Source: Bacillota bacterium (GTDB taxonomy: Bacteria > Bacillota > Clostridia > Christensenellales > SZUA-584). Taken from it: a stretch of 64,000 nt of DNA. This document shows, piece after piece, positions 42,488 through 51,661 of this stretch (the stretch's first letter is position 1; each line of letters opens with the position of its first letter). The position numbers and the translations under genes were made by a program. The notes below the pieces were generated by a model. The model saw only the letters and a list, made by a program, of their open reading frames with translations, was not told the DNA's origin and did no database searches. Location: contig JAEYPO010000001.1 in assembly GCA_023410595.1 (NCBI GenBank), positions 256,260 through 320,259 of the forward strand, given 5' to 3'.

Positions 42488-42523
42488 ACTGTTCTCCGAT
42501 AATTATTTGGAGGTGACAATACG

Positions 42524-44038
42524 GTGAGTCGGGAATTATTGTTTGAGATGAAGAACATAACGAAGGTGTTTCCCGGTGTTCGTGCTTTATCCGAGGTGAA
42601 TCTCAGCCTTTATAAGGGAGAGGTTCTCGGCGTCGTCGGAGAAAATGGCGCGGGTAAATCTACGCTCATGAACATAATGTTGGGAAGCTTGAAGCCAGAT
42701 GAGGGCGAGATGACCTTCCACGGCAAGCCTTTCAATCCTAAGAACCCTTCCGAGGCACTGCGAGCAGGGATTGCGATGATTCATCAGGAATTGACGCTGG
42801 TGCCGGAGATGTCGGTTTCGGAAAATATTTGGTTAGGTCAGGAAGACAAGTTCCGCAAGGGAGTTATCCTGAACCTGGCCGAGCGTGATAAAGCTACTGA
42901 AAAACTGCTCAAGAGCCTTGGAATAGAGGTTCCTATAAAAAAGAAAGTTAAATCCCTCTCCGTTGCGGAGATGCAGCTTGTGGAGATAGCGAGAGCAGTC
43001 TCGTATGACTCAGAAGTCATAATAATGGACGAGCCAACATCGTCGCTTACAAAGCGTGAGATTGAGCTTCTGTATAAAATAATCAAGTCCCTCAATTCGA
43101 AGGGTGTTGCGATTACGTTTATTACTCATAAGCTGGACGAGGTGTTTGCTATCTGCAATAACGTCCAGATAATGCGCGATGGACATGTCATAGACACTAA
43201 GCCTATCGGCGATATCACGAGCGATGAGATGATTGAAAAAATGGTAGGCCGCGAGGTCACCAACCTTTATCCTAAGGAGTACGCAGAAAAAGGCGACGTG
43301 CTCTTGGAGGTTAAGGGCCTCAGCCGCAAAGGCTATTTCGAGGATATTAGTTTTAAAGTAAGAAGAGGCGAGATACTGGGTTTCGCGGGACTGGTCAAGG
43401 CCGGACGCTCAGAGGTCATGGAGTGCGTTTTTGGTATCGAAAAACCGACTTCCGGCGAGATATTTAAAGACGGTAAAAAGCTGAATATAATGACAACGAG
43501 AGACGCCATTAGTAACGGTATGGCTATGATAACGGAAGACCGCCTGCGCAGAGGCCTTGTCCATATACATTCGGTACGCAGCAATCTTTCGCTTGCTTAT
43601 CTGCCTACCATCACCAAGGGAGGCTTCGTCAACCGAAAGGTGGAGAACGAGGATTGTGAAAGAGTTAAGGAGCAGACTAAGATCAAAGCGACTAGTCTTA
43701 ACCAGCTCGCCGGACAGCTCTCCGGCGGCAACCAACAGAAGGTTATAATCGCTAAATGGTTGCTTTCAGAGGCGGATCTGTTCATATTCGATGAGCCTAC
43801 GCGTGGTATAGATGTTGGCTCCAAGGCTGAAATATACAAGCTGATGTGCGCTCTTGCCCAAGAAGGCAAGGCCATTATCATGGTCTCGTCCGAGCTACCT
43901 GAAGTAATGGCTATGAGTGACCGCATGATTATCATGGCGGCAGGAAAGCAGATGGCGGAGCTCAACCGCGATGAATTCGAAGAAAATAAGGTTATGCATT
44001 ATTGCTTCGGGTATCATGATACCCGAGCGGCAGAATGA
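42524..44038 (+). CDS. Sugar ABC transporter ATP-binding protein, two ATPase domains (RbsA-like)
   Basis: 504 residues. First domain: Walker A 'GENGAGKST', 'IHQELTLVPEM', 'LSVAEMQLVEIARAV', Walker B 'VIIMDEPTSSL'. Second domain: degenerate Walker A 'FAGLVKAGRSE', signature 'LSGGNQQKVIIAKWL', Walker B 'LFIFDEPTRGID'. The start is GTG at 42524 behind GGAGGTGAC. It drives sugar import with the permease encoded 13 nt downstream. Confidence 0.93.
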   Translation: MSRELLFEMKNITKVFPGVRALSEVNLSLYKGEVLGVVGENGAGKSTLMNIMLGSLKPDEGEMTFHGKPFNPKNPSEALRAGIAMIHQELTLVPEMSVSENIWLGQEDKFRKGVILNLAERDKATEKLLKSLGIEVPIKKKVKSLSVAEMQLVEIARAVSYDSEVIIMDEPTSSLTKREIELLYKIIKSLNSKGVAITFITHKLDEVFAICNNVQIMRDGHVIDTKPIGDITSDEMIEKMVGREVTNLYPKEYAEKGDVLLEVKGLSRKGYFEDISFKVRRGEILGFAGLVKAGRSEVMECVFGIEKPTSGEIFKDGKKLNIMTTRDAISNGMAMITEDRLRRGLVHIHSVRSNLSLAYLPTITKGGFVNRKVENEDCERVKEQTKIKATSLNQLAGQLSGGNQQKVIIAKWLLSEADLFIFDEPTRGIDVGSKAEIYKLMCALAQEGKAIIMVSSELPEVMAMSDRMIIMAAGKQMAELNRDEFEENKVMHYCFGYHDTRAAE

Positions 44039-44051
44039 GGGGTAAACAGAT

Positions 44052-45050
44052 ATGAGTGATAATAAAGTTTCTATGAATAAAGGACAGTTGGGCAAAGACC
44101 GTCTCCTGATGTGGATACTTGAGAATAAGAGCCTGGTGCTCCTAATATTCATTTGTATCGCTTCGGGAATTATTTCCGGCGGTATCTTCTTCCGCGGTGA
44201 GAATATCTCTACCGTTCTAAGGCAGACCGCTATTACGAGCCTTTTGGCGTTGGGTTATGTCTTCGTACTGACCTGCGGAATGATCGACCTGTCAGTCGGG
44301 CATATGCTTAGTCTGGCGTGCGTGGTCTATGCGCAGGTAGCACTTGTAGCTCCGGTATGGGTTGCCATGATTGCCGCGATAGCGACGGGACTCATTTGCG
44401 GTTTGTTTAATGGAATACTTTCCATAAAACTCAACCTGATACCGTTCGTTCTGACCCTCGGTACGGCGCAGATGTTCCGTGGCGTAGCTTATCTGCTGTG
44501 CGACGGTATTTCGATAAACATTACCGATAAAACCATGAAGTATGTCGGACAGGGCATCTTATTTGGATTCCTGCCCATGACGGTTGTGATTGTGCTGATA
44601 GTCACCGTGGCTATTGCCGTCATAGTGTACCGAACTAAATACGGGCGTCATGTACTCGCCACCGGTGGCAACCCGGAGGCTGCAAGAGTTTCCGGTGTAA
44701 ACATCTATAATACCAAGATCATCGCCTTTATCATCATGGGCGTAATGGTCGGCATAGCTTCTCTTGTTCTGGTTGGCCGTGTTGCAATAGCAATGCCGAA
44801 CAGCGGGCAGAATATGGAGATGGACGCTATAGCAGCTGCGATCATTGGAGGCACCGCGCTCTCAGGCGGTAAAACCAGCGTTATCGGCGCAATCTTCGGT
44901 GCTCTGATCCTCGGCGTTATAAGCAACCTGCTCAACCTTGCGGGACTCAGTTCCTTCTGGCAGTGGTTCTTCAAGGGCGTTATCATCGTAGCCGCTATTC
45001 TGCTCGACTCTGTAACAGAGAAGATATTCCAGAAGCGTCAGTTAGCATAA
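44052..45050 (+). CDS. Sugar ABC transporter permease (RbsC-like)
   Basis: 332 residues, about eight to ten membrane segments, BPD_transp_2 class: 'YVFVLTCGMIDLSVGHMLSLA', 'VLTLGTAQMFRGVAYLL', 'GGNPEAARVSGVN' and 'IIGGTALSGGKTSVIGAIFGA'. The length is typical of RbsC, shorter than the permease of the first transporter. It works with the upstream ATPase and lipoprotein. Confidence 0.93.
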   Translation: MSDNKVSMNKGQLGKDRLLMWILENKSLVLLIFICIASGIISGGIFFRGENISTVLRQTAITSLLALGYVFVLTCGMIDLSVGHMLSLACVVYAQVALVAPVWVAMIAAIATGLICGLFNGILSIKLNLIPFVLTLGTAQMFRGVAYLLCDGISINITDKTMKYVGQGILFGFLPMTVVIVLIVTVAIAVIVYRTKYGRHVLATGGNPEAARVSGVNIYNTKIIAFIIMGVMVGIASLVLVGRVAIAMPNSGQNMEMDAIAAAIIGGTALSGGKTSVIGAIFGALILGVISNLLNLAGLSSFWQWFFKGVIIVAAILLDSVTEKIFQKRQLA

Positions 45051-45073
45051 ATAACGAATTGGAGGATAAAAGC

Positions 45074-45961
45074 ATGACTAGATACGGGACAATATTCAGC
45101 TATTGGTCCAAGGATTGGAACACAGACTGGATGCAGGTACTGCGCAATGCAGCAAAATCGGATATTAATTGCATCGAATTTCACTGTAACCAGACAATGG
45201 ACTGGTCCGAATCAAAGATTAAGGATTTTGTGTCACTTGCGGCTGACCTCGATATTGAAATATTGATGAACGGCGGTGTGGGACACGAGCAGATTACATA
45301 CAGCGATGATCCGGCGGTGAGGCAACTGGGAATCGATCAGATTACTTCCTACCTTAAACAGGCTTCACGCTTCGGCGCAAAATTTTTTGACGGCGGCTAT
45401 TCTGAAGGATGGCCCTCTCGTCCTAAGGTGCAGCTAACGGCGGATATTAAGAAAACGTATACGGAACGTGTTATCGGAGCCATAAAGGAAATGGTCAAGG
45501 TCGCTGAAGACCTGGGCATAACGATGAGCATGGAGATCGTTAACCGGTTCGAAGCTTTCCTTGTAAATACGGCAAAGGAAGCGCGATTTATCGCTGAGAA
45601 TGTTGATCATCCGAATTTCAAAGTGACAATGGATACTTATCACATGAATATTGAAGAGGACAGTATTGACGAAGCAATAGATACGCTTGGAAAGAAGTAC
45701 CTTGGACATGTTCATCTGGGGGAATCAAATCGCAGGCTTCCCGGACAGGGAACGCAGGTGGATTGGGACAAGGTGTTTGGCGGGCTGAAAAGGGTTGGTT
45801 ACAGTGAACGGCTGCTGCTGGAACCCTTTACGATGGCCTTCGGTACGATCGGCAATAACGTATTCTTGTGGCGCGATCTTTCGAACGGTGCCGACGAAGA
45901 TCAACTGATTAAAGAGATGAAGGAATCCATCGCTTTTGTGAAATCCAAGTGGGAGGACTGA
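45074..45961 (+). CDS. Sugar epimerase/isomerase, TIM-barrel (D-tagatose/D-psicose 3-epimerase-like)
   Basis: 295 residues from the ATG at 45074, which has TTGGAGG 9 nt upstream; the frame is open further into the permease gene without a start signal. It is an AP-endonuclease-2-like barrel with the metal residues of ketose 3-epimerases in order: Glu in 'MSMEIVNRFE', Asp in 'VTMDTYHMN', His in 'GHVHLGESN' and Glu in 'LLLEPFTM'; 'RLPGQGTQVDWD' is also typical. It probably epimerises a ketose at C3 and is co-transcribed with the transporter, so it likely acts first on the imported sugar. Confidence 0.87.
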   Translation: MTRYGTIFSYWSKDWNTDWMQVLRNAAKSDINCIEFHCNQTMDWSESKIKDFVSLAADLDIEILMNGGVGHEQITYSDDPAVRQLGIDQITSYLKQASRFGAKFFDGGYSEGWPSRPKVQLTADIKKTYTERVIGAIKEMVKVAEDLGITMSMEIVNRFEAFLVNTAKEARFIAENVDHPNFKVTMDTYHMNIEEDSIDEAIDTLGKKYLGHVHLGESNRRLPGQGTQVDWDKVFGGLKRVGYSERLLLEPFTMAFGTIGNNVFLWRDLSNGADEDQLIKEMKESIAFVKSKWED

Positions 45962-46051
45962 CGATCGCCGCAGAAGGGCATCGGAAGGCATGACCATTAT
46001 CGGAGGCATGCTGCCACGCATCAATATACTAGTTTAAAGGAGTGTAATACA

Positions 46052-46450
46052 ATGCCGGAAGTTACAGGATTAGGCCACATCGGAATCTTTGTGGACGATG
46101 TGGAGCGTTCGAAGCAGTTTTACAAGGATATATTGGGCCTTGAGTGCGTCTGGCAGTGCACGTTCGACGCAGACGGCAACACGTTTACCTGTGCATTTGT
46201 TAAAAAGGACGGAGTATGTCTGGAGCTTGTTCAGAGGCGCATCGGCTCCAATCCGGGCGACGGTATGACGGACCATGTGGCATTCGCAGTGGATGACATC
46301 GAATCGTTCCGTATGGAGCTAGAGAAAAAGGGTATTAAATTTGAAACGGAAGAGCAGATGTACTGTGCGGATATGTTTCCAAATGGTACCAAGTGGGTTT
46401 TCTTCCGCGGGCCTGACAACGAGCATATTGAACTGTGCCAAGTACTGTAA
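46052..46450 (+). CDS. VOC-family (glyoxalase/bleomycin-resistance fold) protein
   Basis: 132 residues with two beta-alpha-beta-beta-beta units: 'GLGHIGIFVDDVERSKQFYKDILGLE' and 'MTDHVAFAVDDIESFRMELEKKG', ending 'DNEHIELCQVL'. Likely metal ligands are His at the start of each unit and Glu in 'LELVQR' and 'HIELCQ'. VOC enzymes isomerise, epimerise or cleave small oxygenated compounds. It stands between an epimerase and an SDR in one operon, so a catalytic step on a keto-sugar or sugar acid is likely (inference). AAAGGAGTG precedes the ATG. Confidence 0.88.
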   Translation: MPEVTGLGHIGIFVDDVERSKQFYKDILGLECVWQCTFDADGNTFTCAFVKKDGVCLELVQRRIGSNPGDGMTDHVAFAVDDIESFRMELEKKGIKFETEEQMYCADMFPNGTKWVFFRGPDNEHIELCQVL

Positions 46451-46465
46451 GGAGGTTATAGAGCA

Positions 46466-47239
46466 ATGCGTAATGTTATAGTAACAGGCGCCGCATCCGG
46501 AGTGGGACTTGCGACGACAAAGGCGTTCCTGGAGCTGGGCGATAATGTGTTTATGACCGACTGGAAGAAGGAACAACTGGATGATGTGCGCGCAGGACTG
46601 GATAAAACATATCCGGGAAAGGTTTTTGCCAAAGCCGCAGATGTGGGCCGCTGGGACGATGTGGCGGCATTAGCGGACCTGGTTAAAGAGCACGGCGGCG
46701 CGGATGTACTGGCCAATTGTGCGGGTGTGTTCCGTGTCGGGCAGATAGAGGATGCACCTGAGGAAGACTATGACTTCCAGTTTAATGTAAATGTGCGGGG
46801 AATATTCCACACTATGAAGGCGTTTGGCCCCCAGATGCTGGCAAAAAAGAAGGGCGCTATTGTCAACGTATCGTCCGTTTCCGGCATGGGAGGCGATTAC
46901 AATATGTCGCTCTATTGCGCGACGAAGGGCGCAGTGATCGCGATGTCCAGAGCTGTGGCGATGGATTATTCAATGAAGGGCGTCAGGGTCAACATCATAT
47001 CGCCATCGGCAGTGAAAACGCCGATGTTTCTGACAGGCGCATCGGAAAAGGTGCTGGAAAGTTTCCGCATGAACATGCCGGCAAGGGCGCTCTGTGAGCC
47101 GGAGTATTGCGCGAACGTGATCGTATATCTGGCCTCGGATCAGGCTACGCATCTATGTGGTGTGAATATACCGGTGGACGGCGGCCTCTCGGCCTGGAAT
47201 GGGCAGCCAAACCAGGAGAAGACAGACACGGGCGTATAA
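46466..47239 (+). CDS. Short-chain dehydrogenase/reductase
   Basis: 257 residues, classical SDR: cofactor motif 'VTGAASGVGLATTKAF' (TGxxxGxG), 'DVLANCAGVF' (NNAG equivalent), catalytic Ser in 'VNVSSVSGMGG', 'YCATKGAV' (YxxxK) and 'VDGGLSAWNG' at the end. 'MTDWKKEQ' after beta-2 suggests NAD. It follows the VOC gene by 15 nt and probably oxidises a sugar or polyol in the same pathway. Confidence 0.92.
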   Translation: MRNVIVTGAASGVGLATTKAFLELGDNVFMTDWKKEQLDDVRAGLDKTYPGKVFAKAADVGRWDDVAALADLVKEHGGADVLANCAGVFRVGQIEDAPEEDYDFQFNVNVRGIFHTMKAFGPQMLAKKKGAIVNVSSVSGMGGDYNMSLYCATKGAVIAMSRAVAMDYSMKGVRVNIISPSAVKTPMFLTGASEKVLESFRMNMPARALCEPEYCANVIVYLASDQATHLCGVNIPVDGGLSAWNGQPNQEKTDTGV

Positions 47240-47345
47240 TCCGCAGCAGGCGTTTGATGCGTGCCCATCAAGTATTTAACTGGCAGTCTTTTGCAGCAGG
47301 GCAAAATGTGCTGCTCTCTCTTTCCATAAATATGGCTACCTGCCG

Positions 47346-47376
47346 GGAAGGACACGTTTGCACTGCGTGTCCTTCC
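47346..47376 (+). terminator. Hairpin after the SDR gene
   Basis: A perfect 11-bp stem GGAAGGACACG/CGTGTCCTTCC with a 9-nt loop, about 105 nt after the stop. There is no T tract, so termination efficiency is uncertain. Confidence 0.6.
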
Positions 47377-47443
47377 TGATAGCATATAACAAAGAAACTG
47401 GATAATAAAACAACCTGATGCGGATGAGAGACCCTAAAATACT

Positions 47444-47457
47444 TTAAACGTTTTGAA
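47444..47457 (+). promoter_or_regulatory. Candidate operator TTAAACGTTTTGAA
   Basis: It matches TTAAACGTTAAGAA at 41250-41263 in 12 of 14 positions. The AAACGTTT core has the central CG and near-palindromy usual for LacI-family sites. It lies 69 nt before the lyxose isomerase ATG. A LacI-family gene is in the same island. Confidence 0.4.
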
Positions 47458-47525
47458 ATATCAATTTGGATCATTATGCTGAGTTTAAGTTATATAAATA
47501 TATGGGGAAGGGATGAGTTGTAAGC

Positions 47526-48200
47526 ATGAAAAGATCTGAAATCAACAAAATTATGCAGGAAGCGCTGGACTTCATGAAGGATATGAAATATAAAGCGCCT
47601 CCGTTTGTTTATTGGTCGCCAAAGGACTGGGAAAATAAAGGCAGCGAATACGACGAGGCTCGCGCCTGCGCACTGGGGTGGGACATTACGGACTTTGGCA
47701 GCGGCGACTATCACAACTGCGGTTTGCTTATGATCACAATGCGAAATGGCGTAAAACAGGATGATACCTATTTTAAGCCTTATGCGGAAAAGGTGCTTAT
47801 TGTTGAAGAAGGACAGGTGACTCCCTTCCACTTCCATTGGTCAAAGATGGAGGACATCATTAACCGTGGAGGAGGCAATCTGATGGTTCAGCTGTACAAC
47901 CGTACGGATGACGAAAAACTTGCGGATACGCCGGTTTTAGCTATGGTCGACGGTCGTCGCTTTACGGTGCCTGCCGGCACCATACTGACGATAGGACCCG
48001 GTGAGAGCATCACTTTGCCGCCCGGCCAGTATCATAAGTTCTGGGCTGAAGGGGGCCGTCTCTTTATTGTGGAAGTATCGAGCGTGAACGAAGACAACAC
48101 GGACAACCGTTTTTTGGACGCGCCTGCCCGGTTTCCTAAGATCGAGGAGGATGAGGAACCATTGCATCTGATGTTTAACGAATATCCTGCTGCGAAATAG
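47526..48200 (+). CDS. D-lyxose/D-mannose ketol-isomerase (cupin)
   Basis: 224 residues, the length and pattern of the DUF1498 family, shown to be D-lyxose isomerases: 'YKAPPFVYWSPKDW', 'CALGWDITDFGSGDY', the metal site 'VTPFHFHWSKMEDIINRGG' (two His and Glu) and the fourth ligand in 'PPGQYHKFWAEGG'. It converts D-lyxose to D-xylulose (or mannose to fructose). GGGAAGGGATGAG lies upstream of the ATG, and the following isomerase gene starts 22 nt after its stop. Confidence 0.92.
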   Translation: MKRSEINKIMQEALDFMKDMKYKAPPFVYWSPKDWENKGSEYDEARACALGWDITDFGSGDYHNCGLLMITMRNGVKQDDTYFKPYAEKVLIVEEGQVTPFHFHWSKMEDIINRGGGNLMVQLYNRTDDEKLADTPVLAMVDGRRFTVPAGTILTIGPGESITLPPGQYHKFWAEGGRLFIVEVSSVNEDNTDNRFLDAPARFPKIEEDEEPLHLMFNEYPAAK

Positions 48201-48222
48201 TAACGAGAAAGAAGGAGCTTTT

Positions 48223-49680
48223 ATGGCCAGAAAAACAAGAGTGGGGCTTCTTACCATAGGGGATGGCCGCGATTTTTTGAAAGAAAATCTGGACCCTGTA
48301 AACTTTCAATTTCAGTACAAGGTAAAATCCGCGCTTGAGCGGGAAGGCTTTGAGGTGATAAGCGGGGAGAAGGTAATAGACAGCAACAGCCTTGCCGTGG
48401 AGTATGGTAAAAAGATGCGCGCAGCGGATGTAGATGTTGTCGTGATAAACTATTCCGTTTGGGCATGGCCGAGCTATGCGCGTATGGCAGCGCAGTTCTG
48501 TCCCCAGCCGGTGGTGATGTTTGCTAACTATTACGAGGATAAGCCAGGCCTGGTAGGTATGCTGGCAGGGTGCGGTTCGCTGATGCAGGCCGATATTCCT
48601 TATTTCAAGCTGTATGGTGATATTGAAGATAAGGATATACTGAAGAAGATCAAGGCGTATATCAACGGTGTTTCAGCGTTTAACCGTTTGAAAGGCATGA
48701 CGTATGTGGGCGTTGGCGGCAGATCAATTAACATAGACACTACAGTAGCAGATCCCGCTCTGTGGATGAAGATGTTCGGAATTGACGTCGACAGTGTCGA
48801 TCAGATGGAGCTTGTGCGGAGGGCAGAGATTATTAAGAAGGATAATCCAGAGTTGCTTGAGAATGCACTGAAATATCTTGAAAAGAACACGAAAGGCTTC
48901 AAATGGCTGGAGCCCAGATTGGATAGCTCCTTCAGCCTCACAAGGGAGTCTGCAATAAAAGCGATAAGCCTGTACTACGGAATGATGGATATTATCAGTG
49001 AGTTTAAGTATGATTTCTGCGGCATTAAGGGGCAAAGAGAACTGACAGAACATTATGTAACTTCTGATATTGCCGAAGCGTTCCTAAACGATTATTACGG
49101 CCCCGACGGTGTGCCGCACGACCCGATTGCATGCGCAACAGAGGCAGATATGGATGCTGCGCTGACTATGAAGGTATTCAACCTCATCACTGGTCAGCCT
49201 GCGCTTTTCGCTGACATAAGGAACTACTATAAGGATATGGATTTCTGGGACTTATGTAACTCAGGTGCACACGCTACATACTTTGCGGGAATGAGCAGCG
49301 ACCCGAAGGTAAATCTGGAAAACGTAGAATTTCGTCCTGAGGGCGACTACTATCTTGCAGGAGGCCCTTCTGTTTATCACATTGCGAAACCGGGCAAAGT
49401 GACGTTTGCCAGGCTGACGCGCGTGGGCACGCATGAATACCGAATGGTTGCCATGACGGGTGAATTTTTCAGCATGGGTGCTGAAAAAGATGAGGAATAT
49501 GCCAGAAAATGTCAGGACAACTGGCCGCATGCGTTTGCAAGGATGAACCATAGCATCGATGCATTTATTGCAAACGTGAACTGCAACCATATTCACGGAA
49601 CCTACGGTGATTGGGTGGAGGATCTCAAGGCGTTTTGTCAGGCGGCAAAGATAGAGTTCGTATTGCTGGACGGGAAATAG
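48223..49680 (+). CDS. L-fucose/D-arabinose isomerase-type protein (FucI-like)
   Basis: 485 residues of the FucI/AraA fold. Metal ligands of FucI appear to be conserved: Glu in 'CATEADMDAALT', Asp in 'ALFADIRNYY' and His in 'NCNHIHGTYGDW'. N-terminal domain 'VGLLTIGDGRDFL' and 'DVVVINYSVWAWPSYARMA'. Shorter than E. coli FucI (591), like many Firmicute relatives. It probably isomerises an aldopentose or 6-deoxyhexose to the ketose; the substrate is not visible. It is paired with lyxose isomerase. Confidence 0.87.
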   Translation: MARKTRVGLLTIGDGRDFLKENLDPVNFQFQYKVKSALEREGFEVISGEKVIDSNSLAVEYGKKMRAADVDVVVINYSVWAWPSYARMAAQFCPQPVVMFANYYEDKPGLVGMLAGCGSLMQADIPYFKLYGDIEDKDILKKIKAYINGVSAFNRLKGMTYVGVGGRSINIDTTVADPALWMKMFGIDVDSVDQMELVRRAEIIKKDNPELLENALKYLEKNTKGFKWLEPRLDSSFSLTRESAIKAISLYYGMMDIISEFKYDFCGIKGQRELTEHYVTSDIAEAFLNDYYGPDGVPHDPIACATEADMDAALTMKVFNLITGQPALFADIRNYYKDMDFWDLCNSGAHATYFAGMSSDPKVNLENVEFRPEGDYYLAGGPSVYHIAKPGKVTFARLTRVGTHEYRMVAMTGEFFSMGAEKDEEYARKCQDNWPHAFARMNHSIDAFIANVNCNHIHGTYGDWVEDLKAFCQAAKIEFVLLDGK

Positions 49681-49994
49681 AATGAGCACGAAATATTACA
49701 GCATGTCTTAGGTTAACAGTAAGTGTGGCAAACTGACATAAGCCATGAGAGCGAAAAAGGAAGTTACACTTTCAGTTTCATTTAACCAAAGAAGGCAGTT
49801 GCTTTTTCGAGGCGAAGCAACACGATTGTAAGAAAGTATAGCCGCATTGAGGATTAAAAACTTGAGGATTTCAAATGATATCTGTAAAAGAGTAACAACA
49901 GGGGGTTACAGATCTCGTTGATTTTTGAATCCGGTGAGGGTTCTTGCCTTGGAAGATTAATAAATTGAAGATACTTTAACGCAGAAAGGTAATT
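49681..49994. other. Intergenic region after the FucI-like gene
   Basis: 314 bases without a gene. One perfect 8-bp inverted repeat, ATCTGTAA/TTACAGAT (49880-49887 with 49906-49913), with an 18-nt loop. No promoter pair that I trust. Confidence 0.6.
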
Positions 49995-50699
49995 ATGAAA
50001 ACAATTCTTATTACAGGTGCAAATGGCGGTCTGGGTAACTGCCTTGTTAAAAAATACTGTTCCGAAGGTTATAAGGTTTTTGCTTTTGATTATAGGCTTG
50101 ATAATAACTCTGAAAGAATGAAAAACGAATTGGAGAATGTTGAGTTGTTCTCCTTTATAGATGTAAGAGACCCCTCTTCTATTAAAAAAGCCTGGGATCT
50201 CGTTTCTGCAAAGACTGATAAAATTGATATTCTGATCAGCGCTGCTGGTATTTTACCCGAAAACAGTGCGAACGTATTGGAAGAATTCGATATTGAAGGG
50301 GCGCTTGACGTTTATTCGACCAACGCTTTAGGGCCGCTGCGCATTGTTCAAAGGTTCCTGGACATGATAAGAAAAGGTGAAGGAAAGATAATTGTCAATA
50401 TCAGTTCGGAAGCTGGCAGCCTAAGTACGCATAATAATTATATAAATAGATATGACTATTGCATGTCAAAAGCAGCGCTGAATATGCAAAGCGTTATTTT
50501 ACAGCGCTATCTACGCCCTGAAAACATACGTGTCGTAGCGATCCATCCAGGATGGATGAAGACAGTAATGGGCGGTGAAAACGCTCCAATCCCGCCTGAG
50601 ATTTCGGCTGATGGTATTTTTAATCTGGTTGGGACATGCAGCTGTGATTTTGAATGCGGGATATATTTTGATTATGATGGCTCCCGACGCAATTGGTAA
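49995..50699 (+). CDS. Short-chain dehydrogenase/reductase, second copy
   Basis: 234 residues. 'LITGANGGLGNCLVKKY' is the cofactor motif, 'DILISAAGILPEN' the NNAG-type loop, then 'IIVNISSEAGSLS' and the catalytic 'YDYCMSKAAL' (YxxxK). 'AFDYRL' after beta-2 suggests NAD. It is an SDR of unknown substrate, more AT-rich in codon use than the first. A GAAAGG site precedes the ATG. It is followed after 87 nt by the flavin-reductase-like gene. Confidence 0.9.
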   Translation: MKTILITGANGGLGNCLVKKYCSEGYKVFAFDYRLDNNSERMKNELENVELFSFIDVRDPSSIKKAWDLVSAKTDKIDILISAAGILPENSANVLEEFDIEGALDVYSTNALGPLRIVQRFLDMIRKGEGKIIVNISSEAGSLSTHNNYINRYDYCMSKAALNMQSVILQRYLRPENIRVVAIHPGWMKTVMGGENAPIPPEISADGIFNLVGTCSCDFECGIYFDYDGSRRNW

Positions 50700-50786
50700 A
50701 ATATTTTTAATGAGGAATTGGACTATCGTTTTTTTGCTGATGTAACTGCAGATTTGCTTAAATACAGATTATAAGGAGATGTTTTT

Positions 50787-51296
50787 ATGCAGACACTAAC
50801 AAAGATTGACCGTAAAGAATTTAAGGAAAATGTATTCGTACGAATCGGTAATGACTGGATGCTGGTAACGGCAGGCGATGAAGAGAATGGCTGCAATACA
50901 CTGACTGCTTGCTGGGGCGGATTGGGTGACCTTTGGCATCGAGACGCAGCATTTATATTTATTCGTCCCACCCGTTATACGTATGAATTTATTGAGAAGC
51001 ACGAAAGATTCTCACTGTCATTTTTCCCGCATGGTTACCGCAAAGCTTTGTCGTTGCTGGGGACTAAATCAGGGCGCGATGGTGATAAAATAAGTGAGGC
51101 GGGGCTTGAGGTAGAGTATTTCGAAGGGGTACCGGCATTTAAGCAAGCTAATCTGGTTATACTTTGCCGAAAAATGTACTATCTTGATTTTGTACCGGAG
51201 AGAATCCCTCAGGATGTTATAGAAAGATTTTACCCGGAGGGAGACTTTCACAGGTTTTATGCCGGTGAAGTTGAGTCAGTATATGTTCTTAAATAG
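50787..51296 (+). CDS. Flavin reductase-like FMN-binding split-barrel protein
   Basis: 169 residues. 'DWMLVTAGDEENGCNTLTACWGGLG' and 'AAFIFIRPTRYTYEFIEKHERFSLSFF' are the FMN-binding core of flavin reductase-like proteins; 'LLGTKSGRDGDKI' and 'GLEVEYFEGVP' follow as usual. It probably binds FMN and moves electrons to a partner or acts as an oxidoreductase on a small molecule. Its role in a sugar island is not clear. The AAGGAG site is good. Confidence 0.87.
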   Translation: MQTLTKIDRKEFKENVFVRIGNDWMLVTAGDEENGCNTLTACWGGLGDLWHRDAAFIFIRPTRYTYEFIEKHERFSLSFFPHGYRKALSLLGTKSGRDGDKISEAGLEVEYFEGVPAFKQANLVILCRKMYYLDFVPERIPQDVIERFYPEGDFHRFYAGEVESVYVLK

Positions 51297-51661
51297 GTTA
51301 TAATAAAACAACTTTTAGGAATATTAAGATAACAAGAAAAGAAATAAGGATTGACGTCAAAAGTAAAGTCGTACAATATACAGTCTATTTTTATAAGAAT
51401 GTTGACTCAGACTTAGCCAGACGGTTTGCGGCAATTCTCTGCAAATGGCATTTGATCTGTTTCGCTAAGCTTTACAAGAAAGAAGCGGCTTAGCCTATGT
51501 CTACAGCAGGCCGGCCAGTCAAACCGGCCGGCGGCAAAGGCGCATACCTGACTATTGACTGATTAACGCCGAGAGGCCGGTTGAACTCTGACTTCTTGGT
51601 GTAAAAGAGCATCTTACAATAACACTTGAGTGAATTATATATTTAAGGAGTGATTGATTCA
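51297..51661. ncRNA. Structured leader upstream of the AraA-like gene, candidate regulatory RNA
   Basis: 365 bases. A possible promoter is TTGACG (about 51354-51359), 17 nt, CAATAT. The leader then has a stem GCTAAGC/GCTTAGC (51464-51470 with 51488-51494), a stem GCCGGCC/GGCCGGC (51510-51516 with 51526-51532) whose loop AGTCAA (51517-51522) is perfectly complementary to TTGACT at 51555-51560, and a small GCC-GAGA-GGC hairpin (51568-51577). The loop pairing would make an H-type pseudoknot. I do not recognise it as a known riboswitch. Confidence 0.5.

Noticed and set aside
45074..47239. C-glycoside deglycosylation system (TIM-barrel protein plus oxidoreductases)
   Set aside because: The small beta subunit that characterises such systems is missing and the barrel matches ketose 3-epimerases better.
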